The notes under the pieces were generated by a model, which was not told where the DNA came from, did not search any database, and saw only the letters and a list, made by a program, of their open reading frames with translations. A program made the translations under genes and the position numbers. Below are positions 24,985-35,497 of a DNA stretch of 64,000 bases, one piece after another. Where the stretch lies: assembly GCF_002159335.1 (NCBI RefSeq), contig NZ_NFHP01000004.1, forward strand, positions 124,001 through 188,000, written 5' to 3'. This DNA is from Collinsella sp. An7. Its GTDB lineage: Bacteria; Actinomycetota; Coriobacteriia; Coriobacteriales; Coriobacteriaceae. The first letter of the stretch is position 1. The number at the start of each line of letters is the position of its first letter.

Positions 24985-25992
24985 ATGAAGCGACTCAAGA
25001 CCCTTGGCGCAACCCTGGTCACGGGGGCCCTTGCCCTCGCGCTCACGGCTTGCGGCGGAAACGGCGGTAGGGCGGAGGGCTCGGCCGGCACGTCCGGTAG
25101 CGCCGACGCCGGCACCACGTATTCGATCGGCGTCCTCCAGCTCACGGAGCACGCGGCGCTCGACGCGGCCAACGAGGGCTTTGTCGCGGCGCTCGATGAC
25201 TCGGGCATCAGCTACACCATCGACCAGCAGAACGCGCAGAACGACCAGTCCGCCTGCCAGACGATCGCCTCCAAGTTCGTGAACGACGGCGACGACCTCG
25301 TGCTCGCCATCGGCACGCCCGCCGCGCAGGCCATGGCCGGTGCCACGACCGATATCCCCATCCTGGGCACGGCGATCACCGATTTCGCCGAGTCCGGCCT
25401 GGTGGAGAGCAACGACGCCCCCGGCGGCAACGTGACGGGCAGCTCCGACCTCACCCCGGTCGCCGACCAGATCGAGCTTCTGCAGGAGCTCGTGCCCGAC
25501 GTCAAGACGGTGGGTCTGCTCTTCTGCACCGCCGAGTCAAACTCCGAGGTGCAGATCCAGATGGCCGAGGAGGCCCTCGACGAGGCGGGTATCGCCCACG
25601 AGCGCTACACGGTCTCGAGCTCCAACGAGATCCAGCAGGTCATCGAGTCGATGGTCGGCAAGGTCGACGCCATCTACGCGCCCACCGACAACACCATCGC
25701 CGCCGGCATGTCCACGGTTGCCATGGTCGCCAACGAGAACAAGCTGCCCGTGATCGTGGGTTGCGATACCATGGTCGAGGACGGCGGCCTCGCCTCGTAC
25801 AGCATCAACTACTACGACCTGGGGTACAAGGCGGGCGAGATGGCCGTGAAGATCCTCACCGAGGGCGCCGACCCGGCTGACATGCCCATCGAGTACCTCG
25901 ATGCGAGCGAGTGCCAGCTCATCGCCAACCAGGCGACGGCCGATGAGGTGGGCGTCGACATCTCCGGGCTTAAGGACGCCGAGATCGTTTAA
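24985..25992 (+). CDS. ABC transporter substrate-binding lipoprotein (ABC_sub_bind/TrpX family), copy 1
   Basis: 335 residues. A Sec signal peptide ends in the lipobox LTAC with Cys23, so the mature protein is lipid-anchored on the outer face of the membrane. The family (PF04392-like) binds aromatic amino acids or other small ligands; typical blocks are IGVLQLTEHAALDAA, AIGTPAAQA, NVTGSSDL and YAPTDNTIAAG. It is about 75% identical by eye to the next gene. A Gly/Ser linker follows the lipobox. GAAGGAGCTCGCAC precedes the ATG. Confidence 0.92.
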   Translation: MKRLKTLGATLVTGALALALTACGGNGGRAEGSAGTSGSADAGTTYSIGVLQLTEHAALDAANEGFVAALDDSGISYTIDQQNAQNDQSACQTIASKFVNDGDDLVLAIGTPAAQAMAGATTDIPILGTAITDFAESGLVESNDAPGGNVTGSSDLTPVADQIELLQELVPDVKTVGLLFCTAESNSEVQIQMAEEALDEAGIAHERYTVSSSNEIQQVIESMVGKVDAIYAPTDNTIAAGMSTVAMVANENKLPVIVGCDTMVEDGGLASYSINYYDLGYKAGEMAVKILTEGADPADMPIEYLDASECQLIANQATADEVGVDISGLKDAEIV

Positions 25993-26004
25993 GCCGTTTG
26001 ATTG

Positions 26005-26034
26005 TCGGGGCCCGCGCACCGGGCCCCGATTTCT
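26005..26034 (+). terminator. Hairpin between the two binding-protein genes
   Basis: TCGGGGCCC and GGGCCCCGA (26005-26013, 26021-26029) form a 9-bp stem followed by TTTCT, in the 58-base gap between the paralogues. It may partially terminate and give more of the first protein. Confidence 0.65.
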
Positions 26035-26050
26035 ACCGAAAGGACCAGCT

Positions 26051-27088
26051 ATGACTATGACCATCGACCGCCGCGCCTTTGCTAAGGGAATGGCCGGCGC
26101 CGCCGTGGCGACGGGTGCGTTCGCCCTTGCCGGCTGCAGTGACGGCGGCGGCTCGGCCTCCGGCTCCACCGCCGAGGCGGACGCCTCGAGTGGCGCCACC
26201 TACAAGATTGGCGTGCTGCAGCTCACCGAGCACGCGGCGCTCGACGCGGCCAACGAGGGCTTTGTCGAGGCGCTCGACGACTCGGGCATCGACTACACCA
26301 TCGAGCAGCAGAACGCCCAGAACGACCAGTCCGCCTGCCAGACGATCGCGCAGACGCTCGTCAACGACGGCTGCGACCTTATTCTGGCTATCGGCACGCC
26401 GGCTGCGCAGGCCGTCGCGGGCGCCACGACCGACATCCCCGTCGTGGGCACGGCGATTACCGACTTTGCCGCTTCGGGCCTCGTGGACAGCAACGACGCG
26501 CCGGGCGGCAACCTCACCGGCTCGTCCGACATGAACCCCGTGGCCGACCAGATCGACCTGCTGCACGAGCTGCTGCCCGATGCCAAGACGGTGGGCCTGC
26601 TCTACTGCACCGCCGAGTCCAACTCCGACATCCAGATCGAGATGGCCTCCGAGGAGCTCGAGGCCGTCGGCCTTACGGGCGTGGAGTACACCGTCTCGAG
26701 CTCCAACGAGATCCAGTCCGTGGTGGAGTCTATGGTGGGGCAGGTCGATGCCATCTATGTTCCCACCGACAACACCATCTCGGCCGCCATGACGCAGGTC
26801 GCCTCCATTGCCAACGAGGCGAAGATCCCCACGATCTGCGGTGAGGTAGGCGAGGTCGAGGCCGGCGGCCTGGCGAGTGTCTCCATCAACTACGAGGAGC
26901 TCGGCTACCGTGCGGGCGAGATGGCCGTGCAGATTCTCACCGAGGGTGCCGACCCGGCCGAGATGGCCATCGAGACGATGTCCGCGAGCGAGTGCGACCT
27001 GGTCTACAACCAGGAGACCGCCGACCAGATCGGCGTTGACGTGAGTGCACTTGCCGCCGAGGGCGGCGAGGACGTGAGCGCCTCCTAA
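26051..27088 (+). CDS. ABC transporter substrate-binding lipoprotein (ABC_sub_bind/TrpX family), copy 2
   Basis: 345 residues, a tandem paralogue of the preceding gene. The mature parts align throughout (for example LTEHAALDAANEGFV, NDQSACQTIAQ, CTAESNSDIQIEM). The signal region is unlike copy 1: it carries a twin-arginine stretch DRRAFAKG at residues 6-13 before a hydrophobic core and lipobox LAGC with Cys29, so export by the Tat route is possible. Loop residues around EVGEVEAGGLAS differ from copy 1's CDTMVEDGGLAS and may change ligand choice. The ATG at 26051 follows AAAGGACC. Confidence 0.92.
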   Translation: MTMTIDRRAFAKGMAGAAVATGAFALAGCSDGGGSASGSTAEADASSGATYKIGVLQLTEHAALDAANEGFVEALDDSGIDYTIEQQNAQNDQSACQTIAQTLVNDGCDLILAIGTPAAQAVAGATTDIPVVGTAITDFAASGLVDSNDAPGGNLTGSSDMNPVADQIDLLHELLPDAKTVGLLYCTAESNSDIQIEMASEELEAVGLTGVEYTVSSSNEIQSVVESMVGQVDAIYVPTDNTISAAMTQVASIANEAKIPTICGEVGEVEAGGLASVSINYEELGYRAGEMAVQILTEGADPAEMAIETMSASECDLVYNQETADQIGVDVSALAAEGGEDVSAS

Positions 27089-27111
27089 GCGGGCGAGCAA
27101 CGCCTGACGAT

Positions 27112-27152
27112 GCGGCCCGACCGGGTGAGAAATCCGGGCGGGCTGCTTTTTT
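27112..27152 (+). terminator. Terminator after the second binding-protein gene
   Basis: GCGGCCCGACCGGG pairs with CCGGGCGGGCTGC around TGAGAAAT and runs straight into TTTTTT, 24 bases after the stop codon. The permease and ATPase genes further on would need read-through or their own promoter in 27153-27317. Confidence 0.85.
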
Positions 27153-27317
27153 ATTACCCCGCATCGGTTTCCGGCGCGTTACGCGCGCCCGCGTGCTCAC
27201 CATGTGCGCCGCAGCCTGTTACACTATCGAACCACCTGCGCCTCGACGGCATGCCGTCGAGGCTTGTTCGGCTACAGCGTCCGGGCGCCCGTGCCCGGAT
27301 AGACGGAAGGGGACGAT

Positions 27318-28280
27318 ATGGGGCTTGCGCTCGCGCTTCTGGGTGCCGTATCCCAAGGTATTCTCTGGGGCATCATGGTGCTCGGGGTGTTTATAACCTA
27401 TAAGCTGCTCGACATCGCAGACCTTACGGTCGACGGCAGCTTTGCTCTCGGCGGCTGCGTGTGCGCCGTGCTCGTGGTCTCCGGCGTCGACCCGCTGCTC
27501 GCCATCCTCGCCGCCATGGTCGCGGGCATGGTGGCCGGCGCGGTGACGGGCTTCCTCCACACGGTTTTCGAGATTCCTGCCATTCTCGCCGGTATTCTCA
27601 CGCAGATCGGCCTGTGGTCCATCAACCTGCGCATCATGGGCAAGTCCAACACGCCGCTGCTCAAGAACGCCACCATCTTTAGCGAGGTCACCGATGCCAC
27701 CGGGCTCTCCACCAACGTGGGTGCCATCATCGTGGGCCTGATTGTCGCCGTGGTCATCATCGTGGCGCTGTACTGGTTCTTTGGGACCGAGATCGGCTCG
27801 GCCTGCCGCGCCACGGGCAACAACGAGGCCATGGTGCGTGCGCTCGGCGTCAACACCAAGGTCACCAAGATGATCGCCCTCACGCTCTCCAACGGCCTCG
27901 TGGGCCTTTCGGGCGGGCTCATCTGCGAGAGCCAGAAGTACGCCGATATCGGCATGGGCACGGGCGCCATTGTGATCGGCCTTGCCGCCATCGTAATCGG
28001 CGAAGTGCTCTGGCGCGTGCTGCCGGGTGCCAAGCTGCACGCCTTTGGCGGGCGGCTTGCGTCGGCCGTGGTGGGCTCGGTGGTGTACTTCCTCATCCGC
28101 GCCATCGTGCTCCAGATGGGCATGGACGCCAACGACATGAAGCTCCTCTCCGCCATCATCGTGGCGCTCGCGCTCTGCGTGCCCGTGGTGTGGGAGCGCT
28201 ACCAGCTGCGCCGTGCCTACGCCCGCGCCTCGCGCGAGGTGGCCGCCGTGGACGGCTCGACCGCAGAAGGGGGGCGGTAG
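27318..28280 (+). CDS. ABC transporter permease (BPD_transp_2 / TrpY-like)
   Basis: 320 residues with about eight or nine hydrophobic segments and the branched-chain/ribose-type permease motif near residues 174-200 (RALGVNTKVTKMIALTLSNGLVGLSGGL). The N-terminal ITYKLLDIADLTVDGSFALGGCV is typical of permeases paired with ABC_sub_bind proteins. It forms the membrane channel for the two upstream lipoproteins. AAGGGGACGAT precedes the ATG. Confidence 0.92.
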   Translation: MGLALALLGAVSQGILWGIMVLGVFITYKLLDIADLTVDGSFALGGCVCAVLVVSGVDPLLAILAAMVAGMVAGAVTGFLHTVFEIPAILAGILTQIGLWSINLRIMGKSNTPLLKNATIFSEVTDATGLSTNVGAIIVGLIVAVVIIVALYWFFGTEIGSACRATGNNEAMVRALGVNTKVTKMIALTLSNGLVGLSGGLICESQKYADIGMGTGAIVIGLAAIVIGEVLWRVLPGAKLHAFGGRLASAVVGSVVYFLIRAIVLQMGMDANDMKLLSAIIVALALCVPVVWERYQLRRAYARASREVAAVDGSTAEGGR

Positions 28281-28282
28281 CC

Positions 28283-29077
28283 GTGCTCAAGCTCACGCAT
28301 GTTTCCAAGACCTTCAACGCCGGGACCATCAACGAGAAGCGCGCACTCATCGACTGCAACCTGCACCTCGCGTCCGGCGACTTTGTGACGGTGATCGGCG
28401 GCAACGGCGCTGGCAAGTCGACCCTCATGAACATGATTGCGGGCGTGTACCCCATCGACGCGGGCACGATCGTGCTCGACGGCAAGAACATCTCGCGCCT
28501 CTCCGAGCCGGCGCGCGCCCAGTACCTGGGACGCGTCTTCCAGGACCCGATGATGGGCACCGCGGCCGACATGCAGATCGTGGAGAACCTCGCCATGGCC
28601 AAGCGCCGCGGCAAGACCCGCACGCTCGCTTGGGGCGTCACCCGCGCCGAGAAGGAGGAGTACGCCGAGCGCCTGCGCGAGCTGGGGCTCGGGCTCGAGC
28701 GTCGCCTCACGAGCAAGGTGGGCCTGCTCTCGGGCGGCCAGCGCCAGGCGCTCACGCTCCTCATGGCGACCCTCACCGAGCCCAAGCTGCTTCTGCTCGA
28801 CGAGCACACCGCGGCGCTCGACCCCAAGACGGCCGCCAAGGTGCTCGCGCTCACCGAGAAGATCGTGGACGAGCGGCATCTCACCACGCTCATGGTGACG
28901 CACAACATGAACGACGCCATCCGCCTGGGCAACCGCCTCATCATGATGCACGAGGGGCGGATTATCTACGACGTGTCCGGCGCCGAGAAGCGCTCGCTCA
29001 CCGTGCAGGACCTGCTGCAGAAGTTCGAGGAGGTCTCGGGCGGCGAGCTCGCCAACGACCGTATGCTCTTGAGTTAA
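28283..29077 (+). CDS. ABC transporter ATP-binding protein (TrpZ-like)
   Basis: 264 residues with Walker A GGNGAGKST near 38, signature LLSGGQRQAL, Walker B LLLLDEHTAALD and the switch His in MVTHNMNDA. In the Walker B block the canonical DEPT is DEHT, as in many members of this subfamily. The GTG at 28283 follows the permease stop by two bases with AAGGGGGGC upstream, so it is coupled to the permease. Confidence 0.92.
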   Translation: MLKLTHVSKTFNAGTINEKRALIDCNLHLASGDFVTVIGGNGAGKSTLMNMIAGVYPIDAGTIVLDGKNISRLSEPARAQYLGRVFQDPMMGTAADMQIVENLAMAKRRGKTRTLAWGVTRAEKEEYAERLRELGLGLERRLTSKVGLLSGGQRQALTLLMATLTEPKLLLLDEHTAALDPKTAAKVLALTEKIVDERHLTTLMVTHNMNDAIRLGNRLIMMHEGRIIYDVSGAEKRSLTVQDLLQKFEEVSGGELANDRMLLS

Positions 29078-29113
29078 ACTGGGACGTCCCGCGAGGGCGG
29101 GCCGTCTGTCGAG

Positions 29114-29163
29114 CGGGCCGGGCTCCAAGCCGCGCGAGCGGTGACGGGCTCGGCCCGTTTTTG
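29114..29163 (+). terminator. Terminator of the ABC importer operon
   Basis: CGGGCCG (29114-29120) pairs with CGGCCCG (29151-29157) as the base of a longer branched hairpin, followed by TTTTT. It lies 37 bases after the ATPase stop. Confidence 0.6.
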
Positions 29164-29282
29164 GTTGCGGCGCGGCTCTGCCGTTCGCGGCGGGCGGGGC
29201 CGGCTGCTATCATGGTGAACGGTTGAATCTGCCTGCGCCGGGGCGTGGCGCGCCCCTGTGCCGGGAACACGAAAGGAACCGC

Positions 29283-30686
<1,404 letters not shown>

Positions 30687-30705
30687 GCTCCTCTCAACCA
30701 GAGCG

Positions 30706-30806
30706 GCCCCTCTGGGCACCGTTCCTTCGTCCTCAATCGTCGGTCGCCGCCCTAAGGCGTGCTCCCTCCTCTTTCGGACGAATCTACGGCACTTGGAGGG
30801 ACCGTT
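30706..30806 (+). ncRNA. Structured 3' element, copy 2 (behind asnS)
   Basis: The main stem pairs 30719-30732 (CCGTTCCTTCGTCC) with 30776-30789 (GGACGAATCTACGG) around a 3x3 internal loop, and an outer stem of about 9 pairs continues on both sides. The enclosed sequence TCAATCGTCGGTCGCCGCCC-TAAGGCG-TGCTCCCTCCTC is nearly identical to that behind ilvN. The stem bases differ from the other copies yet still pair. Confidence 0.6.
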
Positions 30807-30826
30807 GTCTTTGTTGGGATAAGTTT

Positions 30827-30877
30827 GGCCTCCCCGGCGCTGTGCCCTTGTGGGCGGCGCCGGGGAGGCCTGTTTTC
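30827..30877 (+). terminator. asnS terminator
   Basis: A perfect 14-bp stem (30827-30840 with 30857-30870) has a 16-base loop and TGTTTTCT after it. It lies between asnS and the convergent GH31 gene and may serve both directions. Confidence 0.82.
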
Positions 30878-30941
30878 TCGGTCGGGTGCGGCTGCGTTCG
30901 CAACCGGGCGTGGTCGCGTTAGCTAACGGGTGCGGTCGCGC

Positions 30942-33083
30942 CTAGCCGATGAGCTCAACCTGCTTGGTGGCGCAGCGGGCGCCGCTCGCGGTCACCTCGA
31001 TGGTATGGAAGTGCTCGGGCGCGTCGATATCGGTGGTGTAGCCGTCATCGTCGTAGAGCGTGTAGGTGATACGCTCGGCCTCGCCCTTGTTGGCAAGCAG
31101 GCGCAGGTGGCCGAAGTCCATCGCCTGCGTGCTCGGCGCGGGCTGGGCGACGGGCACCATATGGCCGGGGCGGATGAAGAAGACCATCTCGTTGAGGTCG
31201 GCGCTCACGTAATGGTCGCCCGCGGCGAGGTCCTCAGTGGCGTAGTCATCAAGCGCGCGGTAGCGCACCATGCGCATGGGCTCGGGTAGGTACACCATGC
31301 GGCCGCGCGCGTTCTCCTCGATCACGGGCGCGATCATAAGGGACTCGCCCACAAGCAGCTGGTCCTCGATACGGCGTGCGCGCTCGTCGTCTGCAAACTC
31401 AAAGGCGAGTGGCTTGAAGTAGAGGTCGCCTTTGAGCGCGGCCTTCACAAACTCGCTGTAGAGGTAGGGGAGAAGCGCGTAGCGCAGCTCCACGATGTGG
31501 CGCATGGTATCGACGTGCTTGAACGTGTCGAGCTCCTGTGCGCGGCGGCTCGCGGAGTGGTTGCGCATAAGCGGGGTGAAGACCGAGAACTGCAACCAGC
31601 GCGTCATGAGCTCCTCGTTGGTATCGCTGCCAAAGCCGCCGAGGTCGGGGCCGCAGTAGAGGAAACCGCACATCTGGATGCCCGGCATCTGGCAGACGGC
31701 GAGCTTGAGGTGCGACCACCATGCCATGTTGTCGCCCGTCCAGATGCCGCTCACGCGGTGCATGCCGATCATGGAGCTGCGCGAGAAGAGCAGGATGCGC
31801 TTCTCGGGCGAGAGGCGGCAGAACGCCTCGCCCGCGGCACGCGAGAGGTTCGAGCCATAGAGGTTGTGCACGCGATCGTGGCGCACGCGCTTGCCGTCGA
31901 TGGTGTGATAGAAGAGCTCGTAGTCGGCGGGGTTGTTGGAAAGGCCAGAGAAGGTGGCGACCATGTCAAAGAACGTGTTGAGGTCGAGCTCGCCCTGGCG
32001 CAGCTCGTCCACCTTGGCGTACGCCTCGGCTAGACGTTCCTCGGTATAGAAGATTGAGGGCTCGTTCATATCGTTCCAGAAGCCGTCGATCCCGAGGTCG
32101 AGGAGCTTTTGGTACTGGTCGCCAAACCAACGGCGGTTGTCGGGGTCCATGACGTCGACCAGGTGGCAGTGGCCGGGCCACACGCCGAGGGTGAAGTCCT
32201 CGCCGGCGGCGTTCTTGCAGAAGCGGTTCTCGGCCACGCCCTCCTCGTACACGTCGTAGCCCGGCTCGACCTTGAGGCCCGCGTCGATGATGGGAACGAG
32301 GTGGATGCCGTCGCCCTTGAGCTCGGCGGTGAGCTTCTCAAAGTGTGGGAAACGCTCGCGGTCGACGGTGAAGCTCTTGTAGCGCTCCATGTAGTCGATG
32401 TCCATGTAGATGGCATCGAGGGGGATGCCCGCCTCGCGGTAGCGGCGCGCGATGTCACGGAAGTCATCCTCCGTCTTATAGGCCCAGCGGCTCTGCTGGT
32501 AGCCGAAGGCCCACTTGGGCGGGATGTAGCTTCTGCCCACGAGCGCGCGGAACTGGCGGACGATGTCGGTGGGGTCCTCGCCCTCGATAAGGTAGAGGTC
32601 GCAGTCGGGGTATTCGAGCGCGACCTGGATGCGGTCGATGTCGGTCTCGCCCATGTCGAAGGAGATGATGCCCGCGGTGTCGAAGAAGGCGCCGAAGGTC
32701 TCGCGCCCGCTCACGATAAAGAAGTTGTGGGCGCTGTAGAGGCTGTGGCGGTCCTCGGTGTGGCGCGCGTTGTCCATGCAGCGCGAAACGTAGGTAAAGT
32801 TGCGCTTGTTGATGCCGCGCACCTGCTCGCCAAGACCGTAGACGATGTCATCGGGATCCATCGTGTAGGTGAAGAAGAGGAGGTTCTGGAGGTTGCGGGC
32901 GTCAAACGTATCGCTTCCGATCGTGCCGGGGTTGTCCACCTCGGACGCGCGGTCGGCCGCGTGCTCGAGCGGCTCGCCGGGCCGGTGCACCGTGAAGCGG
33001 CGCACCTCGCCCGTCTCTGCAGCGGGCTTGTTGAGCACGGCATCTGTCTCGATGGGTTGTCCAAAACGATAGCGAACAATCAT
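30942..33083 (-). CDS. Glycoside hydrolase family 31 (alpha-glucosidase-type)
   Basis: 713 residues. GH31 signatures are clear: YQQSRWAYK and DAIYMDIDYME in the barrel, the catalytic nucleophile Asp in DGFWNDMNEPS (near residue 337) and the acid/base Asp in SGIWTGDNMAWW (near 449). There is no signal peptide, so it acts on sugars after uptake. Substrate specificity among alpha-glucosidase, xylosidase and similar activities cannot be told. The ATG at 33083 has AGAAAGG upstream. It is divergent from an AraC-type regulator that probably controls it. Confidence 0.92.
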   Translation of the reverse strand: MIVRYRFGQPIETDAVLNKPAAETGEVRRFTVHRPGEPLEHAADRASEVDNPGTIGSDTFDARNLQNLLFFTYTMDPDDIVYGLGEQVRGINKRNFTYVSRCMDNARHTEDRHSLYSAHNFFIVSGRETFGAFFDTAGIISFDMGETDIDRIQVALEYPDCDLYLIEGEDPTDIVRQFRALVGRSYIPPKWAFGYQQSRWAYKTEDDFRDIARRYREAGIPLDAIYMDIDYMERYKSFTVDRERFPHFEKLTAELKGDGIHLVPIIDAGLKVEPGYDVYEEGVAENRFCKNAAGEDFTLGVWPGHCHLVDVMDPDNRRWFGDQYQKLLDLGIDGFWNDMNEPSIFYTEERLAEAYAKVDELRQGELDLNTFFDMVATFSGLSNNPADYELFYHTIDGKRVRHDRVHNLYGSNLSRAAGEAFCRLSPEKRILLFSRSSMIGMHRVSGIWTGDNMAWWSHLKLAVCQMPGIQMCGFLYCGPDLGGFGSDTNEELMTRWLQFSVFTPLMRNHSASRRAQELDTFKHVDTMRHIVELRYALLPYLYSEFVKAALKGDLYFKPLAFEFADDERARRIEDQLLVGESLMIAPVIEENARGRMVYLPEPMRMVRYRALDDYATEDLAAGDHYVSADLNEMVFFIRPGHMVPVAQPAPSTQAMDFGHLRLLANKGEAERITYTLYDDDGYTTDIDAPEHFHTIEVTASGARCATKQVELIG

Positions 33084-33180
33084 GAAGGCCAAACCTTTCT
33101 CGCATCGGTGCCTCGGCAGCGCGCCTTGGCTCTACGTGGGACGTTGCGCCACAAGATACCCCAGAGAGCCGGGTGGATTC

Positions 33181-33208
33181 TTGCGTGATTCGGCGGTATA
33201 ACTATAAC
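33181..33208 (+). promoter_or_regulatory. Promoter of the AraC-type regulator gene
   Basis: TTGCGT at 33181-33186 and TATAAC at 33203-33208 are 16 bases apart. A transcript starting about 33215 excludes an upstream GTG at 33173 and supports the ATG at 33242. Confidence 0.5.
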
Positions 33209-33241
33209 GATTATGACTTTTTGGCATGGAGGACGGTGCAT

Positions 33242-34189
33242 ATGCTCGCTCGCCTCAAAGAGGGTAGGGAACACGGGTCGGACCTTTTTCCGCTTGATAC
33301 CTTTGACCAGCGAGCCCAAGCGGGGTGCGACATCGGCTACATCCACTGGCACGATGAGGTGGAGTGGGTCTATGTAGCCGAGGGCGCGATTGACGTGTTT
33401 GAGGACGGCAGCACGCGCCGCGTGGGCGCCCGCGAGCTCTTTGCCGTTGAGCCCCGCACCCTTCACCGCTACAGCGCCGTGAGCGACTGCCACCTCTTTG
33501 TGATTGTATTTGACGGTGGGCTTTTGGAGTTTGCGCAGGCAGACGTTGCATCGCGCCGTTATATCGACCCGTACCGCGCTGGTACCCTGACGGTGAGAAA
33601 CCCGGTGCGCGACGAGGGCGGCACCATCGGCGCGGCGTTTGAGCAGATTCTCGCCGACTGCCGCGGCCTTCCCCCGTGCTTCACGCTCGACGTGCGGATA
33701 TGCCTTCTTAGCATCTTTCAGGAAATCATCCGCACCGGAAGCCTTGTGGAGAACGAGCGCGACCGCCACAGCCTTGCGGCGGCGGAACAGGCGGTTCGCT
33801 ACGTGCAGGACCATTACGCCGAGCAGATATCGAGCGCCACGCTCGCCCAGGTGAGCGGGTACCAGCCGCAGTACTTCTCGCGCTTTTTCAAGCGCGCGAC
33901 CGGTCTCACCCCAACGGCCTTCATCAACCGTTACCGCATCGAGCGCGCCTGCGACGAGCTGCTGGACACCGACCGCTCGATCATTGACATCGGCCTCTCG
34001 TGCGGATTCCAGTCCACGAGCTACTTCATCAAGAAATTCAAGGAGCTCAAGGAGGTCTCGCCCCAGCGGTACCGTAAGACGGTGCTCGGGAGCTATGGGG
34101 CGAACCGTGAACATTATCAGGCAATCGAGGTCGGTGGAGCAGGCGTTGACTTTGTCCCGTCTGCTGACAAAAATAGCGTTTGTGCCTAA
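33242..34189 (+). CDS. AraC-family transcriptional regulator
   Basis: 315 residues. An N-terminal cupin-like sensor (about 30-110; GYIHWHDEVEWVYVAEGAIDV) is followed by a C-terminal double helix-turn-helix (about 195-295; SSATLAQVSGYQPQYFSRFFKRATGLTPTAFINRYR and IIDIGLSCGFQSTSYFIKKFKE in pieces). This layout is typical of sugar-responsive activators. The start is at 33242 because GGAGG lies 9 bases upstream and the promoter lies beyond an earlier GTG. It is divergent from the GH31 gene. Confidence 0.88.
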   Translation: MLARLKEGREHGSDLFPLDTFDQRAQAGCDIGYIHWHDEVEWVYVAEGAIDVFEDGSTRRVGARELFAVEPRTLHRYSAVSDCHLFVIVFDGGLLEFAQADVASRRYIDPYRAGTLTVRNPVRDEGGTIGAAFEQILADCRGLPPCFTLDVRICLLSIFQEIIRTGSLVENERDRHSLAAAEQAVRYVQDHYAEQISSATLAQVSGYQPQYFSRFFKRATGLTPTAFINRYRIERACDELLDTDRSIIDIGLSCGFQSTSYFIKKFKELKEVSPQRYRKTVLGSYGANREHYQAIEVGGAGVDFVPSADKNSVCA

Positions 34190-34233
34190 GAAACTTTGCC
34201 GCTTGGTGCGGCTCGGTACGGAAGAGGGAGCGC

Positions 34234-35448
34234 ATGAAGTACGATTTCACGACCATCATGGACCGCCGCGGGCAGGATGCCGTTGCGGTGGACGGCCTGA
34301 CCGACACACCGACCGGCATGGCCCCCACCAAGCCCGCCGAGGGCTTCGACGCCATTCCCATGTGGGTCGCCGACATGAACTTCCCCGTGGTTTCCACCGT
34401 GACCGAGGCGCTGATTGAGCGCGCCCGCCAGCCCCACTTCGGCTACTTCGAGCCGCGCGACGAGTACTTCCAATCCATCATCCGCTGGCACGAGACCCGC
34501 AACGGCGTCACGGGACTCCGTCCCGAGCATATCGGCTACGAGAACGGCGTGCTCGGCGGCGTGGTGTCGACGCTTCAGGCGTTCGCGCGCCCGGGCGACG
34601 CGGTGCTGCTGCACAGCCCCACCTACATCGGTTTTACCGGTAGCATCGAGAACGCCGGCTTCAAGATTGTTCACTCGCCGCTCGTGCAGGACGAAGCGGG
34701 CGTCTGGCGCATGGACTACGCCGACATGGAGCGCAAACTCGCCGAGCACAAGATCCACGTCGCGGTGATGTGCTCGCCGCACAACCCCTGCGGACGCGTA
34801 TGGGAGCGCGCCGAGCTCGAGCAGGCGATGGAACTCTACCGCAAGTACGACTGCGTGGTCATCTCGGACGAGATCTGGTCCGACATCATTCTCCCCGGGC
34901 ACACCCACACGCCCACCCAGTCGGTCTCCGAAGACGCGCGCCAGCGCACCGTGGCGCTCTACGCGCCGAGCAAGACCTTCAACCTCGCGGGACTCGTGGG
35001 AAGCTACCACATCATCTACAACGACTACCTGCGCGACCGCGTGGTCGCCGCCTCGTCCAAGGCGCATTACAACGAGATGAACGTGCTCTCCATGCACGCC
35101 CTCATTGGCGCCTACAAGCCGGAGGGCTACGAGTGGGTCGATGAGCTGCGCGAGGTGCTGGGCAAAAACGTCGACTGGGCGTGCCGCTATATCGACGAGC
35201 ACTTCGAGGGCGTGCATGTGACCAAGCCCGAGGGCACCTACATGCTCTTCCTCGACTGCACGGAGTGGTGCGCTGCCCACGGTCGCGACGTGGACTGGCT
35301 CCTTGAGACGGCTTGGCGCGTGGGCGTCGACTATCAGGATGGCCGCCCCTTCCACGGACCGCACCATATTCGCATGAACCTCGCGCTGCCGCTCGCGCGC
35401 GTTCAGGAAGCCTTCGAACGGCTCGACCGCTACGTGTTCAACGCGTAG
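34234..35448 (+). CDS. MalY/PatB-family PLP-dependent C-S lyase (cystathionine beta-lyase)
   Basis: 404 residues of fold-type I. The N-terminus IPMWVADMNFPV is the MalY/PatB signature, SPHNPCGRVW and ISDEIWSDI are the PLP ring contacts, and the Schiff-base Lys is in YAPSKTFNLAGL (near residue 248). The family cleaves cystathionine or cysteine conjugates, and E. coli MalY also represses the maltose system. Its place beside GH31 and AraC is suggestive, but a regulatory role is speculation. GAAGAGGGAGCGC precedes the ATG. Confidence 0.9.
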   Translation: MKYDFTTIMDRRGQDAVAVDGLTDTPTGMAPTKPAEGFDAIPMWVADMNFPVVSTVTEALIERARQPHFGYFEPRDEYFQSIIRWHETRNGVTGLRPEHIGYENGVLGGVVSTLQAFARPGDAVLLHSPTYIGFTGSIENAGFKIVHSPLVQDEAGVWRMDYADMERKLAEHKIHVAVMCSPHNPCGRVWERAELEQAMELYRKYDCVVISDEIWSDIILPGHTHTPTQSVSEDARQRTVALYAPSKTFNLAGLVGSYHIIYNDYLRDRVVAASSKAHYNEMNVLSMHALIGAYKPEGYEWVDELREVLGKNVDWACRYIDEHFEGVHVTKPEGTYMLFLDCTEWCAAHGRDVDWLLETAWRVGVDYQDGRPFHGPHHIRMNLALPLARVQEAFERLDRYVFNA

Positions 35449-35497
35449 GGCCACTTGCGGCCGGGACATCGTGCACCGCGCAAGGCGAATGACACCC

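Noticed and set aside
29078-29282. Possible T-box ahead of asnS
   Set aside because: No T-box core sequence or specifier loop is present; the hairpin there terminates the preceding operon.
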